From positions 1 through 52,619 of the forward strand of contig JAUILH010000011.1 in the NCBI GenBank assembly GCA_030433115.1: 52,619 bases of DNA, given 5' to 3'. A program made the position numbers and the translations under genes. This DNA is from Bacteroidia bacterium (GTDB lineage Bacteria; Bacteroidota; Bacteroidia; Flavobacteriales_D; JAUILH01). Below, one piece after another: positions 34,273-42,219 of this stretch (positions are counted from its first letter, which is position 1; every line of letters starts with the position of its first letter). The notes below the pieces were generated by a model that searched no databases, had not been told where the DNA came from, and worked only from the letters and a program-made list of their open reading frames with translations.

Positions 34273-35052
34273 CTAACTGATCCAAAGATCTAATTCGTAG
34301 ATTAATTCCCACTTTGAATTGTCTCGTTTGAAGATGTAGATCTCTCCGGAGCCCATTGTATAACCCCCAACGCCACTATGTTCAATTATGACAATAGTTC
34401 TGTTCTGATTGTATATTGGTTTGGAATAACTGTGTAGACCGTAGTTGCCATATACTTGTCTGAAAATTGACCAGGGATCTTTAAAAGCGAGAACTTCTTT
34501 AGATTGGATTGGCTTGTCTGGCAATGAGAAGATAGAATCAACTACGTTGGTGTCTGGACAAATTACAGTATTTAAGCGATCGCAATTCCAAATCAATACT
34601 GAAGAATCTATTTGTTCCAGCATGAATGGTTTGTCTCCCGGTTTTAGATAAGGTTGAAGGATGGAAATAGCTTTATCCCAATTAACTACCAAATTAAAAA
34701 GTGGGTCTTCTTCCGATAGTGTCCTGTTGCCTTTCAAATAGTCGATAAACTCTTTCCAGTTATAGGCACTTTGAGGCTGAAGTTGGTATTCGAGTTTTAG
34801 CCAACTTGATTCGGGAATAGTATCTGGCGTGAGAAGAATGGCCTCATTCATGAATTGATAACAAAAGTCATCTTCCAAATAGTTCACACATTTCTTGTTT
34901 GAAATACTTGTATCACTTTCAATTTTTGTTTTCGTTTTGGATGAATTTGAAGTTTTAGTGAATGTATCATTTTGATTGGTTTCATGATGACCACAACTTG
35001 CCATCATGAAACCAATCATAGCTAGTACCAGGAAATTACTTCCGCTTCTCAT
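34273..35052 (-). CDS. Hypothetical lipoprotein
   Basis: 259 residues, lipobox C20 (MRSGSNFLVLAMIGFMMASC) followed by a Ser/Thr/Lys linker. No family recognised. Segments such as YQLQPQSAYNWKEFIDYLKGN and VIIEHSGVGGYTMGSGEIYIF suggest a mixed alpha/beta fold. Its start lies 17 bases inside the end of the VWA gene, so it is probably the third gene of the ECF sigma/VWA operon. Confidence 0.75.
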   Translation of the reverse strand: MRSGSNFLVLAMIGFMMASCGHHETNQNDTFTKTSNSSKTKTKIESDTSISNKKCVNYLEDDFCYQFMNEAILLTPDTIPESSWLKLEYQLQPQSAYNWKEFIDYLKGNRTLSEEDPLFNLVVNWDKAISILQPYLKPGDKPFMLEQIDSSVLIWNCDRLNTVICPDTNVVDSIFSLPDKPIQSKEVLAFKDPWSIFRQVYGNYGLHSYSKPIYNQNRTIVIIEHSGVGGYTMGSGEIYIFKRDNSKWELIYELDLWIS

Positions 35053-37282
35053 ACTCCTCCATCAAAATTTCACTCATCTCCAATAAGCGGATAAATTCAG
35101 CTCTGTACCCTCTGGAGTCGTTCCCTTTGGCTCTGTGCGCATGATTAATGGCACTCTCGAAAGAGGCTTTACCCTTGTGTTCGGAGTCTCGCAACAGGAG
35201 ACCGAATTCGGCCAATGAGCTTGAGAGTAAAAAGTTTCTAGAATAAGATCGCTTTTCGTAGGTCACAGGATATTCAATTAACTTGCTTTTAGTGCCTGTT
35301 GGTGTTTTGTATCTGAATTTGATGGTCATCCATTCTTCTGAATCAACTAACTCCACTTTTTGGTATTTGGATTTTACAATGGCATTGCTTGTTGCTTTTG
35401 CTGGAACCAATTCGTATAGCGCTACAATGGAATGTCCTGCCCCAAGTTCGCCTGCGTCTATCGTGTCATTAGCGAAATCTTCATTCTTTAATAAGCGATT
35501 TTCGTAGCCAATTAAGCGATAACTTTCAACTTTGGCTGGATTGAACTCCAATTGTAGCTTAACGTCCTTTGCAATGGTAAACATAGTGCCTCCAAATTCA
35601 TTGACCATCACTTTTTTTGCTTCCATCACATTGTCGATATATGAATAATTACCATTGCCTTTGTTTGCAATTTGTTCGATGGTGCCGTCCTGAAGGTTGC
35701 CCATCCCATAACCCATCACCGATAAGAAAACACCTGTTTTGCGTTTCTCCTCAATGAGTTTGATCAATTCATCCTGATCGCTAATGCCCACATTGAAGTC
35801 ACCATCAGTCGCTAGAATAATGCGGTTATTCCCTCCTTTTTTGAAGTGCTCTTCTGCCAGTTTGTAAGCCAAGTTTATGCCCTCACCACCGGCAGTAGAT
35901 CCGCCAGATTGCAATCGATCAAGCGCCTCAATGATCTCATTTTTTCGATCTCCGGAAGTTGGCTCCAATACAACCCCAGCCGAACCAGCATAAACCACAA
36001 TGCTTACTTTGTCTTGAGCTCGGAGTTGATTGACCAAAAGCTTCATGCCCTTTTTGAGCAGAGGCAGTTTATTGTAATCACTCATGGAACCGGACACGTC
36101 TAATAAGAAAACGAGATTTGAAGGCGGTAAGTCATCTTTAGGAATTTCCTGACCTTTCATGGTGATTTGAAGGAGTTGATGGGATTTATTCCATGGACAA
36201 TCATGAATTTCATGAGAAAAGTTAAAAGGATGTTCCGCATCTTTATCAGGGGCTTCCAACTCATAATCAAAGTAATTAATGAACTCTTCAATTCTAACTG
36301 CATTTTTGGGTGGTAATTGATGGTTGTTGATATAGCGCCTCACATTGCTATAAGATGCGCCGTCCACATCAATAGAGAAAGTGGATAAATGCTCATCTAG
36401 TGTTTTTTTGAACTCATTTTCCACTATGTCATTGTAGGACTCATTGCTGTAGTAATCACCAACATGTTGGAATGGGTCTACTTCAATATATACACTGCGA
36501 CCACCGTTGAGATTGATACCATCTCCAAAATCCCAGGTATAAGTTTGGTTATTCAGAACCTTGGTTTTAAATGTGTTGCCTCTAAACGGTCGATAAATGT
36601 CAATTTTGCCATCGTCAGTTCTTTCAACTCTTCCCATTGTGAATTGTTGTCCTTCAATTGAAACATTATAGGTTCCGGGGGATATGTTCATAAATGGAAC
36701 AGATGTCGTTGTGGCACTTAATTCAATGGTGGGGGCATTAGAATAATTGTAATTAATTCGGTTAAGATTCTCTTCAGAAGTAACTGCTCTCCATCGGGTA
36801 CTTCCATTCATGTCTCCGGCCATAAGACCAGGACCAGTTTCTTGCTCGAGATAGTAACCAAGGTCTTTCCAGGAGGCACCTCTCATCACACCTCTTCCTC
36901 TTACAAATCCAGGATTCATGTCGTGAGAGAAGTTGTAGTCTGACGTGTGGTGTCCCAGAATCGCATCAATCATTTGCTGACGGAGGTACTTTTTGCGGAC
37001 TTCTCTTGAATTAGGGTATTGATCAAAATTCGGTTCCTGATCTAGGTTTTCTATGTGCTGATTTTGACTCAGTTCTTCTGGTTTTTGTTCTTCAAAGTTG
37101 CCTACATTAAAGAACAAAAGTATGAGCGCACCTGCTGCAGCAGTCATCCACCAGATTAGTGGATGTCTTTTGTTCTTGGGGTGAAGGTCAGACTCTATTC
37201 TTTGCCAGAGTAGGTCGCTTGGTTCAGCGTTGTCCAGGTCTTGTCTGTTATGTTTGATATGGTCAAATATGGGATCTTTCAT
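35036..37282 (-). CDS. YfbK-like von Willebrand factor A protein with N-terminal membrane anchor
   Basis: 748 residues. The N-terminal 40 residues are cytosolic (IFDHIKHNRQDLDNAEPSDL), a single membrane helix lies at about 42-60, and the remainder is extracytoplasmic: a linker with GDMNGSTRWRA, the YfbK N-terminal domain (about 275-385), a VWA domain (about 388-560) with MIDAS D395-x-S-x-S (LLDVSGSMS), and a DUF3520-like C-terminus. The start overlaps the ECF sigma gene by 4 bases (ATGA). Position and topology suggest that the cytosolic tail acts as the anti-sigma factor and the VWA domain as the sensor (inference). Confidence 0.87.
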   Translation of the reverse strand: MKDPIFDHIKHNRQDLDNAEPSDLLWQRIESDLHPKNKRHPLIWWMTAAAGALILLFFNVGNFEEQKPEELSQNQHIENLDQEPNFDQYPNSREVRKKYLRQQMIDAILGHHTSDYNFSHDMNPGFVRGRGVMRGASWKDLGYYLEQETGPGLMAGDMNGSTRWRAVTSEENLNRINYNYSNAPTIELSATTTSVPFMNISPGTYNVSIEGQQFTMGRVERTDDGKIDIYRPFRGNTFKTKVLNNQTYTWDFGDGINLNGGRSVYIEVDPFQHVGDYYSNESYNDIVENEFKKTLDEHLSTFSIDVDGASYSNVRRYINNHQLPPKNAVRIEEFINYFDYELEAPDKDAEHPFNFSHEIHDCPWNKSHQLLQITMKGQEIPKDDLPPSNLVFLLDVSGSMSDYNKLPLLKKGMKLLVNQLRAQDKVSIVVYAGSAGVVLEPTSGDRKNEIIEALDRLQSGGSTAGGEGINLAYKLAEEHFKKGGNNRIILATDGDFNVGISDQDELIKLIEEKRKTGVFLSVMGYGMGNLQDGTIEQIANKGNGNYSYIDNVMEAKKVMVNEFGGTMFTIAKDVKLQLEFNPAKVESYRLIGYENRLLKNEDFANDTIDAGELGAGHSIVALYELVPAKATSNAIVKSKYQKVELVDSEEWMTIKFRYKTPTGTKSKLIEYPVTYEKRSYSRNFLLSSSLAEFGLLLRDSEHKGKASFESAINHAHRAKGNDSRGYRAEFIRLLEMSEILMEEYEKRK

Positions 37283-37830
37283 GATTGTACGGGTTTAGTT
37301 AGGGCCGCACGTAACAGGTCTTTGGCTCGCGAAAACTGTGATTTGGAAGTCGATACAGAGATGTTCAGAATCTGAGCAATCTCCAGGTGGTCGTAACCCT
37401 CAAGCATTTTTAGGGTAAAAACCGCCCTGGATCCTGGGGGCAGCTTTTGAATGGCAAGATTGATGGTGTCTGAGGAAATTCCGGATGTGTCCTCTTCTTC
37501 CATGCTGTCTGTTGAGCCAGGCTCAGCAGGCAAATCATGCCAGTTTAACCGTTTGTTTTGCTTGAGTTGATTGATGCATTGATTCACAATGATGCGTTTT
37601 AACCACGCGCCAAAAGTCGATTGTGCTTTGAAGGTGTTTATTTGCCTAAAAGCACGCACGAAAGCTTCTTGCATGCAGTCTTCCGCATCCATTTGGTTCC
37701 CCATCATCCGTAAGCAAAGGTTGTACATGGCTTTGGCATATAGTTGATAGATTGCCTTTTGAGCAGAGACATCATTGTGTTTACAACGATCAATCAAGTC
37801 CTTATGAAGGTCTGTTACGTGACTTTCCAA
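37279..37830 (-). CDS. RNA polymerase sigma factor, ECF subfamily
   Basis: 183 residues. Region 2 is LCLRMMGNQMDAEDCMQEAFVRAFRQI; region 4 is LPPGSRAVFTLKMLEGYDHLEIAQILN followed by ISVSTSKSQFSRAKDLL. Between them is a short acidic linker. Start ATG at 37828-37830. The next gene overlaps by 4 bases and encodes a membrane protein with a short cytosolic N-terminus, the usual place for a cognate anti-sigma. Regulon unknown. Confidence 0.94.
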   Translation of the reverse strand: MESHVTDLHKDLIDRCKHNDVSAQKAIYQLYAKAMYNLCLRMMGNQMDAEDCMQEAFVRAFRQINTFKAQSTFGAWLKRIIVNQCINQLKQNKRLNWHDLPAEPGSTDSMEEEDTSGISSDTINLAIQKLPPGSRAVFTLKMLEGYDHLEIAQILNISVSTSKSQFSRAKDLLRAALTKPVQS

Positions 37831-37898
37831 TTCAACGATTTTATATTAAAGACCACGTAAAAAATGAAAGGTTGGAAAAAGTGAAGATTTTTTTTCGA

Positions 37899-38285
37899 TT
37901 AATCTATTTTATGGAGGGTTTGTGTCATGACCATATCAAGTCCTTCTATCTTGGCCGAATAGCTGTATGACCTGCCTTGAGTACCGGTGATTGTCACAAA
38001 TAGTTTTTTATCCCTCATGTCTTCCGGAATGTTTTTCCCACCTCTCACCAGTTCCAAACTGTACTCACAATCACTGAGCCACTCAATTTTAAATTGAGAC
38101 ACTTCACTGTTGGTCATGTCCTTTTCGAATTGGTATTCTTCTGTTCTCTCAATGACGTATTTGGGTTGTTGAGTATTTTCTCCTGCCAGAACAAACTTGC
38201 CTGTTTTAAATTTGGAACAGGGAATTTGCTGGGCTTTTAGGCAACCCGCACTCAATACCAAAAGAAGAGACAGTACAAATTTCAT
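37899..38285 (-). CDS. Small secreted hypothetical protein
   Basis: 128 residues from the second of two nearby ATGs (38283-38285), which gives a compact signal peptide (MKFVLSLLLVLSAGCLKAQ). Mature part starts IPCSKFKTGKFVLAG and has YVIERTEEYQFEK, IEWLSDCEYSLELVR and the end DMVMTQTLHKID. I recall small Bacteroidota proteins with a CSKFKTG start, of unknown function (sometimes misnamed as a topoisomerase). Two Cys could form a disulfide. Confidence 0.72.
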   Translation of the reverse strand: MKFVLSLLLVLSAGCLKAQQIPCSKFKTGKFVLAGENTQQPKYVIERTEEYQFEKDMTNSEVSQFKIEWLSDCEYSLELVRGGKNIPEDMRDKKLFVTITGTQGRSYSYSAKIEGLDMVMTQTLHKID

Positions 38286-38308
38286 GACCATAAGTTAGTG
38301 ATTATATC

Positions 38309-38731
38309 TTATTTCAGATTTTCAAACAACTCTTGTGCCAGTTCTTTCGATCGACCAAAGGCAGGAAATATGAATGTGAAAGCCACAGCTATGCTACTGA
38401 TGATACCCAGAGATATGGCTAGAGATAAACCAAATCGGAGGTAAATGATAAACCCTACAAATATCCCGCCTAACAATCCGGCAATGGTGTGTTTAACAAT
38501 CGAAATAGAAACTTTGAAGAGTACTCCTTGATCCTGAGGTCTCAGCTGAATCCTAGTTTTTATTGTATCAGCGGTCATGCGCCCATCAAGGTTTAAATTC
38601 AATAAATACCGATTCACTTGATCAACCGTATTAGAGTCGAGTTCAAATTCGATTTTACTATCTATAATTGCTTCTAAATCCTCCAGACTCGTTTTGCGAA
38701 ATACCTTCTGATATGAAGTGATGTATAACAT
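38309..38731 (-). CDS. Hypothetical membrane protein
   Basis: 140 residues. A charged soluble part (FRKTSLEDLEAIIDSKIEFELD; DTIKTRIQLRPQDQG) of about 80 residues is followed by two membrane helices (TIAGLLGGIFVGFIIYLRF; LSLAISLGIISSIAVAFTFIF) and a short charged tail. No family recognised. It stands 9 bases from the preceding gene on the same strand, so it is probably co-transcribed. Confidence 0.65.
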   Translation of the reverse strand: MLYITSYQKVFRKTSLEDLEAIIDSKIEFELDSNTVDQVNRYLLNLNLDGRMTADTIKTRIQLRPQDQGVLFKVSISIVKHTIAGLLGGIFVGFIIYLRFGLSLAISLGIISSIAVAFTFIFPAFGRSKELAQELFENLK

Positions 38732-38740
38732 AGAGTATGC

Positions 38741-39448
38741 TCAATCTCCAAGCTCAATACTCGCCTTTGAAGCAGGATCATCTATCAAATCAAACCCGCT
38801 CAAATCACAAAAACTGTCACCCAATGAGCAGGCCGAGTTCAATAATCGAAAGGCCGCAACGTATAAAATGGCAGCTTTTTCTTCTAATTGATCTCTTTCC
38901 GGCGTTGGGGTCATGTTTTCGGTTTTTTTGAGCAGTTTTTCAGCTTCAGTGTTCAGAATTACTCCATAGTTGTACGCCCTTTTGCCATCCTCAATGAATC
39001 CAGATTCTGCCAAAACAGGAATTAAGGGAATGAGTTCTGGTGAAAAATGACTGAGGTATTGGTTGGTGCGGTTGATGGAACTTGAATAGTCGGTCAATAC
39101 TTCTTCCATGTCTTCATTGACACTGGTCATTAAGTCGATCATCAAATTGCTGGCATGAGTCTTATATATGCTGTCGCCAACTTCAAATAATATTTTGGTA
39201 TAGTGAATGGCTTTAATTCTGGCAGGACAGTTAATGTTTGGATGTTCATCATATACCACCCACCCAACTTTAGCAAACAAGTAGGCTGTTTCAACTGGTT
39301 TCGATTCAAACAGGTCAGCTTCATGTGTGTTAAGTTCAAGCCATGCGGAGTCGCGCTGACCGCTGTTATACAAGTCATAAACAGTCTGAATGTCTTGCGA
39401 CCAGACAACTGTAGGCATCATACATATAAATAAGAAGAATCTCACCAA
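38741..39448 (-). CDS. Hypothetical secreted protein, TPR-like
   Basis: 235 residues with a signal peptide (MVRFFLFICMMPTVVWSQ). Helical, with segments YDLYNSGQRDSAWLEL, AYLFAKVGWVVYDEH and LYVAAFRLLNSACSLGDS that recall a TPR-type repeat with Cys residues; this is a visual impression. Upstream gene of a three-gene minus-strand group that also includes the membrane protein and the small secreted protein. Function unknown. Confidence 0.68.
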   Translation of the reverse strand: MVRFFLFICMMPTVVWSQDIQTVYDLYNSGQRDSAWLELNTHEADLFESKPVETAYLFAKVGWVVYDEHPNINCPARIKAIHYTKILFEVGDSIYKTHASNLMIDLMTSVNEDMEEVLTDYSSSINRTNQYLSHFSPELIPLIPVLAESGFIEDGKRAYNYGVILNTEAEKLLKKTENMTPTPERDQLEEKAAILYVAAFRLLNSACSLGDSFCDLSGFDLIDDPASKASIELGD

Positions 39449-39616
39449 ATTAAAATTACGTGATTTTCGTGGTTTGGATTCATGAATAGTGATGAAATTC
39501 TCAAAAAAACTGATGAGCTGGATTTGTTATTTATATTAGATCAGCTATTCTTTATCCAAAATAGTTATTTTCGTTTTCTCCGAACATGAATTATTCTCAG
39601 ATAAAATCAAGAAATT

Positions 39617-41053
39617 TTGCTCTTTAACTCAGTTGATTTTGCGCTCTTTTTACCGATAGTCTTCATACTCTACTGGGTTCTGTTGAAGAAATCTGTTTAT
39701 GGTCAAAATCTGTTAATTCTGACAGCGAGTTACTTTTTTTATGGGGTTTGGGATTGGAGATTTTTGATTCTGATAGCATTCAGTTCGTTGGTCGATTTTT
39801 TCGCTGGTCTGTTAATTGCTAGCTCGGAGAACAAGGGCAAAAAGAAAGTATTCCTAGCCTTAAGTCTCACGGTTAATTTGGGATTGCTCTTTACGTTTAA
39901 GTATTTTAATTTCTTCATTGATTCTTTCTCCAAAGCCATCAGTTTTCTTGGTAGAGAGGTGGAAATCGATAGACTAGATTTGATATTACCCGTAGGAATA
40001 AGCTTCTATACATTTCAAACGCTCAGTTATTCAATTGATGTGTATCGATCGCGCATTAAACCTGAAAGAAATTTACTGTCTTTTTTTACATTCGTTAGTT
40101 TTTTTCCTCAATTGGCTGCCGGTCCGATTGAGCGTGCATCCAATCTGTTACCACAGTTCTCAAGACGAAGACATTTCAGTTATCTCAATGGTGTCAGTGG
40201 TATGAGACAAATACTCTCTGGGCTTTTTAAGAAAGTAGTAATAGCAGATAGTTGTGCTGAATATGTGAATTTTATTTTCGAAAATCCTTCTGATCATTCA
40301 GGCTTAAATCTTATTTTGGGAGCAGTATTATTCGGATTTCAGATATATGGTGATTTTTCTGGCTACTCTGATATAGCGATAGGAACGGCACGATTGTTCG
40401 GATTTGAACTCATGGATAATTTTGCGTTTCCATATTTCTCAAGAGACATAGCTGAGTTTTGGCGAAGGTGGCATATTTCCTTGTCCACATGGTTTAGGGA
40501 TTATGTTTATATCCCGTTGGGTGGCAGCCAGCAAGGAAAGTCTAAAACGATACGCAATATTTTCATTATTTTTCTTGTAAGTGGTCTGTGGCATGGAGCC
40601 AACTGGACTTTCATTGTGTGGGGATTGATTAATGCTTTTTATTTTTTACCACTTATGATAAGAGGGAAGAATAGACGCTATCTAGATAAGATATCACCGG
40701 GAAGTCATCTCCCCGAATGGCGTGAATTTTGGAGTATTTTAACTACATTTTTTCTAACCAGTTTGGCTTGGGTTTTTTTCAGAGCAGACAATCTTAGTGG
40801 TGCTGTTCAATATCTTAAATCTATGGTGCTAAATTTGGACCAAAGTCCACAAAGTATTGTGCCAAATTTGGTTGTCGGTCTTTTGATAATATTTATTATT
40901 GCTGAGTGGTTTCAGCGAAATTCCAAACATTTGTTTGATTTCAATGACTTTCGACCTTCGACAATTTTTCGTTGGAGTATTTATCTGATCGCAACAATCC
41001 TGATTGCCATGTTCTTTGGTAAGTCTAACGCATTTATCTATTTTCAATTCTAA
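39617..41053 (+). CDS. MBOAT-family O-acyltransferase (AlgI-like)
   Basis: 478 residues, polytopic membrane protein. Start is TTG at 39617 because MLFNSVDFALFLPIVFILYW is the usual family beginning. The hallmark FWRRWHISLSTWFRDYVYIPLGGS and the catalytic His in VSGLWHGANWTFIVWG are present. AlgI-type proteins move acyl groups to a polysaccharide or wall polymer. The next gene begins at the base after its stop and encodes an SGNH-like protein, the usual partner. The polymer acted on is unknown; no glycosyltransferases are in the window. Confidence 0.93.
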   Translation: MLFNSVDFALFLPIVFILYWVLLKKSVYGQNLLILTASYFFYGVWDWRFLILIAFSSLVDFFAGLLIASSENKGKKKVFLALSLTVNLGLLFTFKYFNFFIDSFSKAISFLGREVEIDRLDLILPVGISFYTFQTLSYSIDVYRSRIKPERNLLSFFTFVSFFPQLAAGPIERASNLLPQFSRRRHFSYLNGVSGMRQILSGLFKKVVIADSCAEYVNFIFENPSDHSGLNLILGAVLFGFQIYGDFSGYSDIAIGTARLFGFELMDNFAFPYFSRDIAEFWRRWHISLSTWFRDYVYIPLGGSQQGKSKTIRNIFIIFLVSGLWHGANWTFIVWGLINAFYFLPLMIRGKNRRYLDKISPGSHLPEWREFWSILTTFFLTSLAWVFFRADNLSGAVQYLKSMVLNLDQSPQSIVPNLVVGLLIIFIIAEWFQRNSKHLFDFNDFRPSTIFRWSIYLIATILIAMFFGKSNAFIYFQF

Positions 41054-42106
41054 ATGAGGCAGTTTATATTGAAAATATCACTTTTTATTCTGCTTTACCT
41101 TGGCTTAAGAAGTCTAATTGGAAGTTTCTTTCCATACTACCATGCTAATCCTTGGTATGGAGCTAAAGTTGTCTATTTAGAGAATTTGCAGGCTGACAAA
41201 CCAAATACGCTTTTTATCGGCTCTAGTCGCATTTATCGACAAATAATCCCTGCTGTTTTTGATTCTTTAATGACTCATGATGGGAGGCAATGTAAGTCAT
41301 TCAATCTAGGGGCTCCTGGCGTACATAGCCTAGAGTCGTATTACCTACTAAGACATGCCATAAGAACAGATCTGCTTGAACGTGTAGGGACTGTTTTTAT
41401 GGAATTAGGGGAATGGTCGGTGCCGGCTGATGAGCAATTGCATAATGAGAGAATTGGATATTGGATGGATCACCAGGGTTTTATAATGGCCATGAAGTTT
41501 ATCTTGTCAAGAGCTCCCAAGGGCAGGCTCAAAATGATAGGGGATGCTTACACCTATGGTGTCGCTTATTTGGAAAGATTTTTTGGTTTGGGTTATTATT
41601 CTGAGCAGCTCAAGCAGGCAGATTATTTTAAAGTGGAGTATTTGGGACCAGGATTGGATGGCTACTACTCGCTTGAAAACAATATGATTCATACTGAAGA
41701 TCCAGAGGTTTATGAAGGCTTGAATAGACGATTTCAAAAGCTTAGAAATAATCCTCAATTAATAAAAAGAATAAAAGAGCAAACAGTTGACATTAGAAAG
41801 AATATTGACAAAGACAAATATAACTCCCAGCATTTAGATGTTATAAGTGACCTAATTGAACAAACAAGTCAAATAGGCATTCACCTGGTATTTATACTTC
41901 CGCCTAGGAGTGTTAATAACGACCTGCTTGCACTTGCCTCTAAAATACCAGAGAACCACGTGATCGACTTGGCTCGACCTTCGGAGTATAAGGAACTTTA
42001 CATGTATGAATCATATTTTGATGAAACACACCTCAATGAAAATGGGGCACGTTTTTTTACTCGGTTTGTGGAAGAAGCATTTGTGAAACTAAAAATGCAT
42101 GAGTGA
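41054..42106 (+). CDS. SGNH-like acyl-transfer partner of the MBOAT protein
   Basis: 350 residues. One N-terminal membrane anchor (FILKISLFILLYLGLRSLIGS) then an extracytoplasmic domain with TLFIGSSRIYRQIIP (Ser of block I), FNLGAPGVHSLES and the late DETHLNENGARFF (the D-x-x-H of SGNH enzymes). Directly downstream of the MBOAT gene with no gap. Such pairs (as AlgX/AlgJ with AlgI) transfer acetyl groups to exported polymers. The AlgX-like role is by context and motif pattern, not close sequence identity. Confidence 0.75.
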   Translation: MRQFILKISLFILLYLGLRSLIGSFFPYYHANPWYGAKVVYLENLQADKPNTLFIGSSRIYRQIIPAVFDSLMTHDGRQCKSFNLGAPGVHSLESYYLLRHAIRTDLLERVGTVFMELGEWSVPADEQLHNERIGYWMDHQGFIMAMKFILSRAPKGRLKMIGDAYTYGVAYLERFFGLGYYSEQLKQADYFKVEYLGPGLDGYYSLENNMIHTEDPEVYEGLNRRFQKLRNNPQLIKRIKEQTVDIRKNIDKDKYNSQHLDVISDLIEQTSQIGIHLVFILPPRSVNNDLLALASKIPENHVIDLARPSEYKELYMYESYFDETHLNENGARFFTRFVEEAFVKLKMHE

Positions 42107-42189
42107 GGATTGTAAAAGAATGGTCATGTAGAATAATTATTCACAATGCAATGCGTTATAAACAACAATTAATCCGAACAAAAAAAGAA

Positions 42190-42197
42190 TATCTTTG
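42190..42197 (+). promoter_or_regulatory. Promoter -7 box of dxs (TAtcTTTG)
   Basis: Perfect TAnnTTTG match ending 22 bases before the TTG start of dxs; supports that start and a separate promoter from the MBOAT unit. Confidence 0.55.
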
Positions 42198-42219
42198 TTC
42201 TTAGAAAAAGCCTCACGCT

